Source: Neurospora crassa OR74A
Lineage: Eukaryota; Ascomycota; Sordariomycetes; Sordariales; Sordariaceae
Direction: 5' to 3'
NCBI RefSeq assembly: GCF_000182925.2
Contig: NC_026507.1
Coordinates: 2,480,001-2,544,000, forward strand
Length of the DNA stretch: 64,000 bases
The position numbers were made by a program, and so were the translations under genes. The stretch's first letter is position 1; each line of letters opens with the position of its first letter. This document shows, piece after piece, positions 15,330 to 26,650 of the stretch. The notes under the pieces were generated by a model. The model was not told the origin of the DNA. It was given only the letters and a program-made list of their open reading frames with translations, and searched no databases.

Positions 15330-15770
15330 ATACTCAAAGGATGAGCTTTTTAAGCTCTTTCTAAATATATAGTTTGTATAGAGCCCGGACAACCTATTAT
15401 AGTAATACAACCTTAAAGGTAAATTTTTGTTAGCAGTAATTACTTTCAAGATTTTGGATACTCCTTATTTTTAACATTCTTGGTAGGTTTATAACCAAAG
15501 TAAATATATGCTGAGAATGGCCTCGATGAGACGGTTCTAAAAGTACTACTTTTATAGCGCCCGGACTACCCGTTAAAGTGCTGCAACCTCGAGGGGGTAG
15601 TATTTTATTTTTCTACTTTCAGATTTCTTTTATTTTCAGCCTTGATATTAATGTGTTCAATGGAAGGGTTAAATGAGGAGGATGACCTTAATGAGACGGT
15701 TCTAACAGTACTACTTTTATAGAGCTCGGACCACTCGTTAAAGTAATGCAACCTTAAGAGTATAAAAGCT
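15330..15770 (-). repeat. Three tandem copies of a 165-176 base repeat (RL..N.WSELY repeat)
   Basis: Three degenerate copies centred near 15400, 15575 and 15740. Periods are 176 and 165 bases, measured between the equivalent CAACCT sites at 15408, 15584 and 15749. On the minus strand each can be read as a short peptide of the pattern RL-x-[YH]-[FY]-N-x-W-S-x-x-Y-K: copy 3 RLHYFNEWSELYKSSTVRTV, copy 2 RLQHFNG*SGRYKSSTFRTV, copy 1 RLYYYNRLSGLYTNYIFRKS. Inverted single copies lie at 44335-44425 and 53040-53150. Function is unknown; it appears to be a component of the hAT-like blocks. Confidence 0.6.
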
Positions 15771-15783
15771 TTACAGTTCAAAG

Positions 15784-15987
15784 TGTCATGGGGCTGGCGC
15801 CCGGGTCATGGACTCTAGTCTCTGAGACCAGAGCTGTCGTTAGCTATAGTAGCGTAGAGCGCGCAGCCCCGATGAAAACCTCTGCACCGGTGGATCCGTA
15901 TTTCAAATAAATCTTTTTCTCCTTTATAGAATTTTAATTAAGCTATACGACTGGTACCCGTATTAACCGTACTATCCCTATTATATT
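15784..15987 (+). mobile_element. 5' LTR of the Gypsy-A relic
   Basis: About 204 bases beginning TGTCATGGGGCTGGCGCC, closely matching the LTRs at 2586 and 25716. This is the least degraded of the three copies. It contains a GAGCGCGCAGCCCCG block and GGTGGATCCG. The end is placed at the CCCTATTATA that corresponds to the CCCCGTTACA of the first copy. Confidence 0.7.
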
Positions 15988-18900
15988 AGGTTTTATTAAC
16001 CTAATAGAACCGATAGATTAAAATATACTGCCGCTATAGTAGTAAGGGTAGTAATATACTATATCGAGTATAGAAGAAGAAGTACGATGGGTTGAAGTTT
16101 AATAAATAGAAAGAGAGAGAAATAATTTTATTAAAAGTATTTTTACGAGCGTAGCGTTCGTTAACGCTATTAAAATTATTATTAATATATTACTTATAGT
16201 TTAAAAAATATAGAGTAACCTTTAAGCGTCCGTTTGAATAATTATTTATATAACTACTATTACTCTTAGTATTATAATTAGTATTATTTAGGAAATTACT
16301 CTTATCGCCGCTCTCAGTACTAAATCTAAAAATATCTAGTAATCAAAATAGGACGGATTTATCTCGACATTCTCCTTATTCTTTATATAACTACGCTTTA
16401 TATATAAAGAAGAGAAAGTAATTAAAGTAATCTCTAATAATAAATTAGAATAGTTAATACTATTTAATATATTCCTTGGTAATAAGATAATCAAAGTAGA
16501 GGCTTTTTATTACTATGGGTATATTAACGACTCTTACTATTATATTAATTAATTTAATTACTTGGCATTAATCTTCAGTAATGAGAAATCAAAAATAATT
16601 CGTATTAATTCGCCTACGAACTATTTATTAATTTAAGAATTAGAATTTTATAGATTTCTTCCTAGTTTTTAAAGAGAACTTAACGAAGGTAAGAAATTTA
16701 GTATAGGAGAATAAATTCCAATTCGCCTGGTTAAATACCTCTATATTTGATATACTATACGATTAATTAATTTCGGCCTATATACTTAACATTTACGACT
16801 AATATATAAAAGATTTGAAAAATATTATGTTAGAGTTCGAAATAAATTAAACTTTCTACGAATTTAATAAGGGTAGTAAGAGGGCTACTAACTATTGCTA
16901 AAGGTCCTTTCCCTAACGAGAATAAGTTATAAATTTACTATTCAAAGATATTAATAATAATATACCTATAACAATAAGCGCTACTAAAACTAAAAGTAAG
17001 AATTATAGTAAGGATATTAAATATATAAAATATATTTTATAAGAGGAATGGAATAATTAGTATTTAGCCGGATTATATTTATACTATAGGGTTAATAGGT
17101 ATATAATTAATAATTATATATATAGACCGGCTTAATAATCTAATAGAGTTAGTATTAGAGCTACTAAATTTTCAATCGACCTATTATTAAAAAATATAAA
17201 AAATTCTTCTTTGGAGGGGTCGGGAAAAGAATAGTTCCTATATAAAATTGGATGTAAGAGTAGATAAGAGTATTAAACAAAGAGATAGGAGCTTCGAGCT
17301 TCCCGGGTCTTATAGAAATAGATATTATTAAAATCCTTATTACTATTAATAATAAAAACTAATTCTATACCCTCGTTAATAAAGGTTGTTAGTACTATAT
17401 TGCTATTAGTAAAGGAATTATTAAGAAGTTAAAGATTTTAATAATCCTAATCCCTTATAGATAGGTTAGAAGCGCTTTTATTAAAATAGAGGATATAAAA
17501 ATTAAGAATATTGTCTATTTTAAAGCAAATATCCATAGCTACGAATTAATTGTCTATATTTATATAGTCCCTAAATTAGAATTTTCAGTAATATTAGAAG
17601 AATTATAGTTAATTGTAATAAAAGCCTACTCAGTCTTATATAAATATTAATTCTAATATAAAGTAATTAAATATTGAATCCTGTATTTAAGATATACGTT
17701 CGAAGGGCTTTCCTTTCATACTATAGAAATTAAAGAAACTATTTATTATTTAATTACTACCTTTATAACTACTTTAAATTGAATTAAGAAGATAAACGGT
17801 AGAGAAACGGCGGAAGTAACGATATTTGCTATTAGCCTATAAAATATTAAGAAAGCTTTTAAGCCTAAAATTGATTTAATTAATAATAAACTAGAAAAGC
17901 GGATTTTTACTAATATATACGATTTACTTTATATCTAAAAGTAGTTAGAGGCTAATAAAGTAAACTTATATTATTCGGGTATTAATTATAGGGTAGAAGT
18001 AAAGAAGGACGAATATAGTAAAGAGATACTACTCCCCTATAGATTATCCTATAATATATTAAAAGACGAACTTTTAGTATTAAAGAAGATATTTAAAGAC
18101 TTTCTTAATAAGGGGTTTATCTGTACTAGTAATTCCTCGGCTGCAGCCACAATCCTCTTTATTCGGAAGCTAGATAGGGGGTTACAATTCTATTATAATT
18201 ATTAAATTCTAAATACTATTATAAGAGTTAATTACTATTAAAAAAATCTTCTATATTATAGTTGAAGCGAAGTAATTGATTAAGATAAATGTAGTATAAA
18301 TATTCTATAAAATTCGTATAACCAAAGGAGAAGAAGGGAAAATGGCCTTCTATATATAATATAGCCTTTTTAAATAGTTTATAATACTCTTTAAGTTATT
18401 AAAAATTTTAACGACCTTTTAATAATATATTAATGATATTTTTAGTAATTTCTTTAACGATTTCGCTTTAGCCTATATAATTAATATATTAATTTTGTTT
18501 TTGAGGTCGAAGAAAGACTATTTAGAAAAAGTCTATAAAGTAGTAGAACGGTTATTAGTAATTAGATTCTATTTAGACCCTAAGAGATATAAGTTCGCTA
18601 TTAAAAGTATAAAATACTTTAGTTTTATAATCGTTATAAGTATTGATTTTTAAATAGACCTTAAAAAGATTAAGGGAATTATAAATTAGTAAGCCCCGAT
18701 ATTTTAGAAGTGAGTGAGGAACTGTTTAGGCTTTATAAATTATTATTATATATTTATTAAAGATTTTTCTACGGTAGTAGGAATATTAAAAATACAGTTC
18801 CCCTGGGCGGAGCCAATGTCCAGGGGAGACAGAGAGACGCCCTTAGAAATTACTTAGTAAAAAAAAAAAAAAGAAAAAAAAAAAAAAAAAAAAACTTAAA

Positions 18901-19166
18901 GCTGAACTGAACACGTAACCTTTAAAAGAGACAACACTAATAATAACCATTGAACTATAAGCTGTAATGGTTTCTTGAATAAGTAGTTGAATTATCTACC
19001 CTATATTACCAACTTCGTTCCCCCCCTCCCCCTACCCCTCCAAAAAAAAAAAAAACTCAAAGGCAAAATTTTGAATTTTTTTTTTATTTTTTCGCTTCCC
19101 TAAAATTTACAGCTTTTAACCCTGACCCTAACCCTCTTCAAGGCTCCCTTAGGGTTAAAGGTCTGG

Positions 19167-19270
19167 TTTGGGACTTGGTTATTTCTAGGACGTGGTCATT
19201 TTTAGGACTTGGTCATTTCTGGGACTTGGTCATTTCTGGGACTTGGTCATTTCTGGGACTTGGTTATTTC
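19167..19270 (+). repeat. 17-base minisatellite
   Basis: About six tandem units of GGACTTGGTCATTTCTG with minor variation in the first and last units (GGACGTGGTCATTTTTA). It produces a spurious repetitive open frame (FLGLGHF...) on the plus strand, not regarded as a gene. Confidence 0.9.
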
Positions 19271-19569
19271 TCATACCTCACGGTCGCAACAAAATTTTTA
19301 ACTTTAACTTCTTTTATATTTTTTTCAACAACCAGGGCGTGCACCACAATGCGACCGGTACGAAAATAATTGCCTTTTTCTTCTCTTCAATCTGACACTG
19401 CGTGCATTTTAGTGCACGCGATGGTCGTAGAGCAATCTGCATTGTAAAGGAAAAAGTAGCTTTTTAGAGCTGCTATTGGAACCGTGTCTTGCTTAGCGCC
19501 AAGTTTTCCTATTTGGGCCTGCCAAGGCCATGCCAAGACGGGTAATTTTCTGCATTCTGGCCTATTATA

Positions 19570-19889
19570 CAGTCGAACCCCCTGAAACTACATGTAATTC
19601 AGACCTGGGATTTCTATACACTAAGTAGCATCTATATAGTTTCTAAATTGGAGCTAGGCCTAAATAGGCAGCCAACAATTGGCCGAGATACTAAAATCCG
19701 ACCCTATACTATAGATTTTCCCACTTAAGACCAAGTCTGTAAGTATATACGTACCAAAAATTGTCCGAGATTCGTATGTAGTATGTAGTTATACAGTTGT
19801 AGCTGGGAATTAATTTAGACCGCCGATTCTTATGCTCTAACTAGCGTATATACAGTATTTAGAGAATGCAGTTTTAGGGGGTTCGACTG
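19570..19889. mobile_element. Tc1/mariner-pogo-like MITE with TA target duplication
   Basis: A 320-base non-coding element flanked by TA on each side (19568-19569 and 19890-19891). The terminal inverted repeats are about 24 bases with two mismatches: left CAGTCGAACCCCCTGAAAC, right reverse complement CAGTCGAACCCCCTAAAAC. TA duplications and CAGT-type ends are established features of the Tc1/mariner superfamily, including fungal pogo/Fot-like elements. A diverged relative lies at about 61659-61911. No transposase is present. Confidence 0.85.
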
Positions 19890-20989
19890 TAGACAGATAC
19901 GCCGCGCCTTCCTCGCTTGCGGCGTTGGAGTGGGCCCATGGACTACGACCTTTGGTGCGGATCTTCTATGTTACTGGGGCTTATAACAACGGCCGGGCAA
20001 GCTCTGAAAGCATGGGCGTCTTAATAATATTCATAAGGAAGGGGGTCCCCTTTGAATAAACTACTAAATATAATTCTATATTCCGATAGTTAAAGAAATT
20101 ATTTATTGAAGGTCCTATCCTTATACAATAGGACCCTAATTTATTTACGTTTTTGGAAGCGGACTATAACGGCCATAAATTCGGTAGTATCCTTATATAA
20201 AAGAAGAATAGTAAGAAGATTATAGTAGTATACTATTTATAGAAGTTTATATTAGCGGAGTGTATTTACTCTATTTATAATGAAGAAATACTAATAATTA
20301 TTAAGTATTTAGAGGAGTAGTTAATAGAATTTAAGAGTTGTAAGAAGTTCGTTATTATAATTAACTATTAGAATTTTAAATATTTTATAGAGAGGTAAAA
20401 GCTTTTTAAATGCTAACTATATTAGGTTAAATTCCTTTTGAAATTCAATTTCGAGATTTAATACTATTTAGGCAAGTTTATCATAATGCTTAATATTCTA
20501 TTATAGTAGGATTAGGATAAGCTTAATAAAGGGGATATAGAGGCGAAGAAAATATAATTAATTCTTTGGAAGGTTCTTAAGAATTATATTTGTATAGTAG
20601 CCTCTTCTATAATTATAGGCCAGGGCGTAAAAGTATTTAAGAATCCGGATTTATAATAATTATACGAAAAGGTAGTTTAATAAAATATAATTTACTAAGT
20701 ATTTTTTAAAAAATTATAAATAGTAACCGAAGCCTACTAGTTGTAACCTAAAGTTTAAAAATATAATTAAGTAAATATTCGATTAATAGTTTAAGGAGGT
20801 TATATTATTAAGGGTACGTTTAAATTTTTAATACTCTAATTATTATAAAAGTAGCTGCCCTTTATATATTATTAGAAGATTTAGAAAGAAACGTCCTACG
20901 TACACGCTTTATTTAAGGAATATATAATTTAATTGCCTTTACGTACTTAGAAAGAGCAGGTACTATTTGAGATTTTTATTAATTATTAA

Positions 20990-22280
20990 TAAATATTTAT
21001 ATTCGTTGGTTTATAATTAAATTTATCATCTATAGAAGGGTTAAGTATTGGAAAGATTAAAAAAGAAGGTTACTATAACCGTTACCGATCCTGAATCAAT
21101 ATTTTAGAGATATTTAAATAGATTTTATTACCGATTTACTACCTTTAAGAAGCTATATAAACCTCTTAATTATTAAAGATTAGTTTAGTAAAGTATAATT
21201 TTAAAGTCTATACCTATTATAGAAGTAAGAGTAATTACTAAAGCTTTTCTATTATACTTTATATACTACTATAATTAGCCCTAATCTATTATTAATAATA
21301 AGAGTCCTAATTAATTTAATAGTTTTTAGAAATATTTCTATAACCTCCTTAGGGTTAAATAATAATTAAGTATAGTATTTTACCCTTAAATTAACGGTAG
21401 GCTAGAATATATAAATCAAGAGGTATAAATATTTTTGAGAATTTTTATAAACTACGTATAGAATAATTAGGATTACTAATATTCTGTTGCGTAATTAGTA
21501 ATTAATAGTAAAATAAGCGTTGTAGTTAAAATATTACTCTTCTTTGCTATTTATAGTTACTACCTACAATCCCCTATAGTAATTGCTACCTAATTTGTAG
21601 GAACTAAATTTATAGACTAGTAGAAGGGAGTTAAGAGTTTTATTATACGGCTATAATAAATTATAAATTTCTATTAAATAATAACAACCGTTTTAATATA
21701 AGATTAGGAGTATTTTATAAATTATAAAAAATAATTACCCGAGGTATTTAAAGAGGGGAATGAAATTTAATTAAACCTTAAGAACTTTAAAACCGAGTAC
21801 TCTAAAAAGAAGTTAAATTAAGTATATATTAAACATATAGTTTTAAGAGTTTTTAGCCTATACGTAGTAAAGTTTACTAATTGTACGATTAGGGTCTTCA
21901 ATAAATCCTATATAAATCCTTTATAATATATTTAAAATATTCCCTTACTAAGATAAGTAGTTAATGATTCCTAACCCCCAATTATTATAATTAATAGTGA
22001 AAAGAAATTTTTGTAAAAGAAATTTTATACTATTAAATAAAGAAGGGGCGTAGAGGAGTATTAATAAAGTAGGTAGGATAGGTAAAGTAGATTTAAAAAT
22101 TCTTATAATGAATAATTAATATTATAGAGTTAGACTATTTTAAAATTAAATTTAGTTTAACTATTACTAATAACGGACTAATAAGATATTCTATTATAGA
22201 ATTATAGAATATGTTAAGTAGTAATATTAGTTACGAAAAAAAGAGAAGGGAACGATATTAATATTAAACTTTTTTTATTT
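20990..22280 (+). pseudogene. Gypsy-A integrase region, copy 1 (RIPed)
   Basis: Degraded continuation of the polymerase downstream of RNase H. It aligns with 23100-24400 over about 1.3 kb, clearly homologous by eye with most differences being transitions. Example anchors: AAGCTATATAAACCTC (about 21150) and TAATAGTTTTTAGAAATATTTC (about 21320). Stop codons throughout. Confidence 0.65.
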
Positions 22281-23099
22281 CTTTTAAACTTTATACTTAT
22301 AATTATCTTTTAATTCCATTACATTTATTTTAACATTTAAAGTAATTAACTAATAGTCTTATTCCTTATGCTATAACTATAGCGCCTTATTAGCATAGGG
22401 TCTATTTCTAATTCTCTAGAGGGGAAAACCGTACGGCGTTAAGCGCCGCCGGATAAAAACCCCCAACTTTATCTTAGCCGTAGTTCTCCATATTGCTTCT
22501 ACTTTATTTACAACTATAATAATTCTTACTCACTACTATAGCGAATTAATTTCGGCTCTTCTATCGCTATATTATCTTAATATTAAAATAATAAGGATAA
22601 TAGGAATAGGACTAAACCTAATATACTACTTTCTTTACTACCTCTCTATTTTACCCCTTACCGTTCCTTCCTCTACCCTAACCCTACTTCCCTATCCTAT
22701 TTTTCTATTTACTACCTTACTTCTCCGCTTTCTTATTTTATTCATAAATACTTCTACCTTATTATTTATTTCCTTACCCTATAGTTATACTTCTATTTAT
22801 AATAGTATAAAGACCCTTTTCCTTTATTTATATAATCCCTTATACAACGCCCCTTTTTAATCTTCCTCCTTCTTCTTCCCTATTGTAACTTCTATTAACT
22901 TAATTTCCTCTGGCTATTATCGCTCTAACCCAATTAATTTAACCTCTAATATAAAAAGTCCCTCCTATAATTTATTCTTAAATTCTATATCCCCTATAGT
23001 CCTACCTTTAAAGCTTATATTCCTTATTTACAATTTTTATAATTTCCTTAGTAATTATCGCCCTTCTAAATAGAATAGGGAATAGATTATTATTATTAT

Positions 23100-24400
23100 T
23101 ATTATTAGCTGCTAATAAGTATTTATATTTGTTAGTTTGAAGTTTATTATAATATTTATTGAAGGGTAAAGGACTAAAGAGATTAAAAGAAAGGGTTGTT
23201 TAAATTGTTACTAATTTTGGATTAATTCTTTAGGAATTATTAAAATATATTTTATTATTATCTTCCTACCCTAGAAGGCTATATAAACCTCCTAATTATT
23301 AAGGACCGGATTAATAAAATAGTAATCTCAAAAGTTATACTTTTTATAGAAGTAGGAATAGTCATTAAGGCTTTTCACAATACTTAATATGCTACTACGG
23401 CTAACTCTAATTTATTATTAATAATAGAAATCCTAATCAAAATCAAAATTCTTAGAAATATTTCCATAATCTTCTCGAAGTAGAATAGTAATTAAGTATA
23501 GTATTTTACCTTTAAACTAACGGCTGACTAGAACATATAAATCAAGAGTTATAGGCGTTTTGAAAAATCTTTATAAATCATATATAGAATAATTAGGGTT
23601 GTGAGTACCCTATTATATAATTAGTAGTTAATAGTAGAATAAACTCTATATTTGGAATATCTTTATTCTTTGTTACTAATAATTACTACCTGTAGTTCCT
23701 TATAGCGGTTGTCATTTAAATCTTAAAAGCTAAACTTATAGATTTATAGAAGAGAGTAAAAGGTTATATTATACGGTTATAGTAAATTGCGGATTCTTGA
23801 TTATTAATGATAGCTGTTTTAGCGTAAGAGTAGAAGTATTTTGCGAATTATGAAAGATAATTAATTAAGGCTTTTGAAGAGGGGAATAAAATATAATTAA
23901 ATTTCAAGAATTTTAACACCGAACACTTTAAGAAAAAGTTAGATTAGGTATATACTAAATATATAGTTTTAAGAATTCTTAGCCCGTATATTATAGAGTT
24001 TACTAAATTTATTATTAGAGTTTTTAGTAAATTCTATATAGATATCTTATCATATACTTAAGATAATTTCCTACTAAAGTAAATTATTATTAACTCCCAA
24101 TATTTAATTATTATAATTAATAGTAGAAAAGAATATTTTATGGAGGATATCCTATATTATCAAATAAAGAAAGAGTATAGAAAAGCATTAATAAAATAGT
24201 TAGAATAGGTAAAACAAATTTAGAAACTTTTATAAATAATGATCAATATTATAGTATTTAATTATTTTATAGTTAAATGTAATTTAGTTATTGCTAATAA
24301 CGATTTAATGGAATATTTCATTATAGAATACAAGAAATAATAATATTAATTACGAAAAAGGAGGAAGGGAGTAATATTGATATTAAGTTTTGCTATTTCT
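23100..24400 (+). pseudogene. Gypsy-A integrase region, copy 2 (RIPed)
   Basis: Second copy of the segment at 20990-22280, in the same orientation, separated from it by about 800 bases of C/T-rich AT-rich sequence (22300-23090). Equivalent anchors are at about 23275 (AAGGCTATATAAACCTCC) and about 23450. It is independently mutated. Most simply it is a partial tandem duplication or the remnant of a second nested element of the same family. Confidence 0.65.
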
Positions 24401-24479
24401 TTTAAATTTTATAATTATAATTATCTTCTAACTCTATTACTAACCTTTAATACCGCTACTCTATTCCAAATTATATATA

Positions 24480-25715
24480 GTTTATAGGTAGGGGGCGTTA
24501 TTAATAGGAAGGAGGGGGGGAGGGGGAAAATACTTTAATATGATAGAGGTATTTATATTTTTTTTAAAAAAAAAGGGGGGGGGGAATTAATATTGAAGTT
24601 TCTAAGTAGGAGGAGGGATAAAAGAAAGGGGTAAGAGTAATATACCGGTTAATGAATACTTGATTATATATATTCTTTTAAATAATTATATACCAGTTTA
24701 GGTTTCCTTTTACTACCGCTTTAACTATAGTATTCATTATAGCCTCTTAAATATTAATTATATATAGGGTTAAGGACGATGCTTGGTTATATTATATACT
24801 ATTATTATAATAGTTGATATATATTATACAATTAATTATTGTACAATAAGATCGTTTTGTATTTAAGTATGTAATATGGAAAATAGTAAATTTTTGGTAA
24901 TTAAATTATAATAAAGATGTTATTAATTGATCAATAATATAGTAAAGATTTTGAAAGAATAGTATATAAAAAAACAGGGAAAGAATTTATATTATCTTAA
25001 TATTTCTCAATAGGCTACGAATTTAAAAGGGTTGCAATAGTAGTAGTATAGCGGAGGCTAAAGGTAGCAGCGAGGTGAGGGGAGTATATTAAGGTTTAGG
25101 GAGGGGGCGTAAAGAAGGTTAATACTTGTAGGAAAGAGTAGTAGGAAGGAGAGTTAAGAAGCGAAGCGTTAGGGCAAATAAAAGGGGGGTTAGTAGGTAA
25201 GGCGTTAGAGTGGGTAATAGGCAAGGTATTAGGGTAGGCGGCAGTGGGGGTTAATAAACTATTATTAGTAGAGCGAAGGGCTTAAAGGTTGGAGCTTAGG
25301 CTTATAATTATAGTAGTAGAGGGGAATAGTATATAGTAAGGTATTTAAGAGTATTAGAGGAATTAGGAGAAACGGATAAGTATTAAGTAGAGAAGGGAAT
25401 ACTATAATTTATTTTAAGGGATTAAATTATTATTAGAGAAAAGAAGAGAAGAGGGAGAAGTTTAAAGAGTAAGGGAGAGAGGGATTATATATATAAATCT
25501 AGAGAGTATAAATATTAAAATTATTATTTATTATTTATTAGTATTCATTACTATTTACTATTTAGTATAATAATTATTATATTAAATGGAAGGTACGAGT
25601 ATATTAGTTAGTAGGATAAGAAATGAGTTTATAATTATAATAGAAGTTACGAATATATTGAGAGCCTATTATAAAAATAAGTAAGAGAGAGGTAGGGAGG
25701 GGAGAAAGGAAGGGG
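24480..25715. other. Degraded G/A-rich 3' region of the Gypsy-A relic
   Basis: AT-rich to purine-rich sequence with homopolymer runs (AAAAAAAAA then GGGGGGGGGG near 24568-24587). No protein is readable. The part 25520-25715 matches 2390-2585 and ends in the purine-rich tract before the 3' LTR. Confidence 0.5.
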
Positions 25716-25922
25716 GTAAATTATAGAGCTGGCGCTTAGGTTATAAATTTTAGTTTTTTAAAACTAGAACTATTATTAATTATAGTAGCGTAGAGTGTGT
25801 AGCCCTAATAAGATCCTTTTAGTGCTAGTGGATCCATTTTTTAAATAGACTTTCCCTTCTTTATGGAACCTTAATTAAATTATATAACTAGCACCTATAT
25901 TAACCGTGCCGCTCCCGTTATA
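25716..25922 (+). mobile_element. 3' LTR of the Gypsy-A relic
   Basis: About 207 bases homologous to 15784-15987 and 2586-2790, the most RIP-altered of the three (for example GGCGCTTAGG for GGCGCCCGGG). Preceded by the polypurine-type tract GGGAGAAAGGAAGGGGG-like sequence near 25698. Confidence 0.7.
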
Positions 25923-26099
25923 TTTAGTCAAATAGTGTAAGAGAAGACTTACCTAGTATATATTTATAAAGCGGGTCTACCGAAGGTTGTCGACGGGCCC
26001 GAGGGTTAATGTAACAGAGACTAACTTAAGTACACAAGAGTAAACCTACTTTTAGTAAAGAGGAGAAAGCAACTACTCGTACTACACCCCCACTACCTA

Positions 26100-26403
26100 A
26101 GTGGGTGCTTACAACTAATACGGCTATACTAATAAAACGGCCACTAGGATTAGAGGTGCAAATTATAGAAATAATACTAAAATAATAAATGTTTACAATG
26201 TATTATATTAACTAATTAAAAGTAAATAAGGAGTAGGGGGATAGTTATAGTAATGTAATATATTTATTTATCCTTTTATTATCTAAAAAACTCTATATAT
26301 TAAAAAGTTTTCATTTACTCTGCTAATTAAGCCTTAAAACTACACCTCTAACCCTAACCTAGCCGTTTTACTAGTGTAGCCGTAGTACCCGTGAGCACCC
26401 ACT
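26100..26403. mobile_element. Foldback/MITE element, PIF-Harbinger-like
   Basis: About 304 bases bounded by long terminal inverted repeats of roughly 62 bases: left 26100-26162 (AGTGGGTGCTTACAACTAAT...) and right 26341-26403 read inverted (AGTGGGTGCTCACGGGTACT...). Both contain TAAAACGGC and end in a TTAGAGGTG-like block. Flanks are CTA on the left and TTA on the right, compatible with a 3-base TWA duplication altered by one transition, as in PIF/Harbinger elements. No transposase. Superfamily assignment is tentative. Confidence 0.65.
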
Positions 26404-26535
26404 TTATAGGGTGCGAGTCTGGCGAGGTCCAAAAAAGTGGGGGCGGGGGACGAGTATAGGTAGGAACTTTATAGGCTTCGGGTCTCTAGTTTAATTAACA
26501 GGAGGACTCAGATAACATCGTTATCTCACCTCGCA

Positions 26536-26556
26536 CCCCCCCCCCCCCCCCCCCCC
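26536..26556. repeat. Poly-C homopolymer (21 bases)
   Basis: Run of C at the edge where the AT-rich block meets normal genic sequence, about 650 bases upstream of ATG4. Confidence 0.9.
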
Positions 26557-26650
26557 GCGCCGCTTATCGCGGCTGAGCACTCAAACAATGGGGACCACCT
26601 ATTTGCCTACATAAATCGTTATAGGAGGGAGGTTGATTTACACTTGTATC

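Larger units (their letters stand above)
18790..20045. mobile_element. Younger non-RIPed insertion within the Gypsy RT region
   Basis: The polymerase reading frame breaks off near 18790 (..YIFIKDFSTVVGILK) and resumes near 20050. The 1.25 kb between is much less AT-rich and shows little RIP. It begins with a palindromic CCCCTGG...CCAGGGG and contains an A-rich run (18861-18894), a telomere-like CCCTGACCCTAACCCT near 19120 with TTAGGGTT near 19150, a 17-base minisatellite, a hairpin (GCGTGCATTTTAGTGCACGC, about 19401-19420) and a MITE. Family not recognised. Boundaries are accurate to about 10-20 bases; no clear target duplication was found. Confidence 0.65.
15784..25922 (+). mobile_element. 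RIP-inactivated Gypsy-type LTR retrotransposon relic (family A), with nested insertions
   Basis: Bounded by two similar LTRs (15784-15987 and 25716-25922). On the plus strand, reverse transcriptase is recognisable around 18000-18260 (KDELLVLKKIFKDFLNKGFI, then SSAAATILFIRKLDRGLQF). RNase H follows at 20090-20420 (ISAECIYSIYNEEIL). An integrase region at about 20990-22280 is followed by a second degraded integrase-like copy. All frames are crowded with TAG/TAA where Trp, Gln or Arg is expected. The element is far longer than normal because it carries a 1.25-kb insert inside the RT/RNase H region and the repeated integrase. No functional protein can be made. Confidence 0.8.

Noticed and set aside
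15330-15770. CRISPR-like or centromeric satellite array
   Set aside because: Only three degenerate 165-176 base units with related copies at other transposon edges; no short regular repeats with unique spacers, and this is a eukaryotic genome.
19110-19160. Telomere repeat array
   Set aside because: Only two or three TTAGGG-like units with interruptions; not an array, and the window continues with genes on both sides.
19175-19395. Repetitive FLGLGHF open frames
   Set aside because: Translation of the 17-base minisatellite; not protein-like otherwise.
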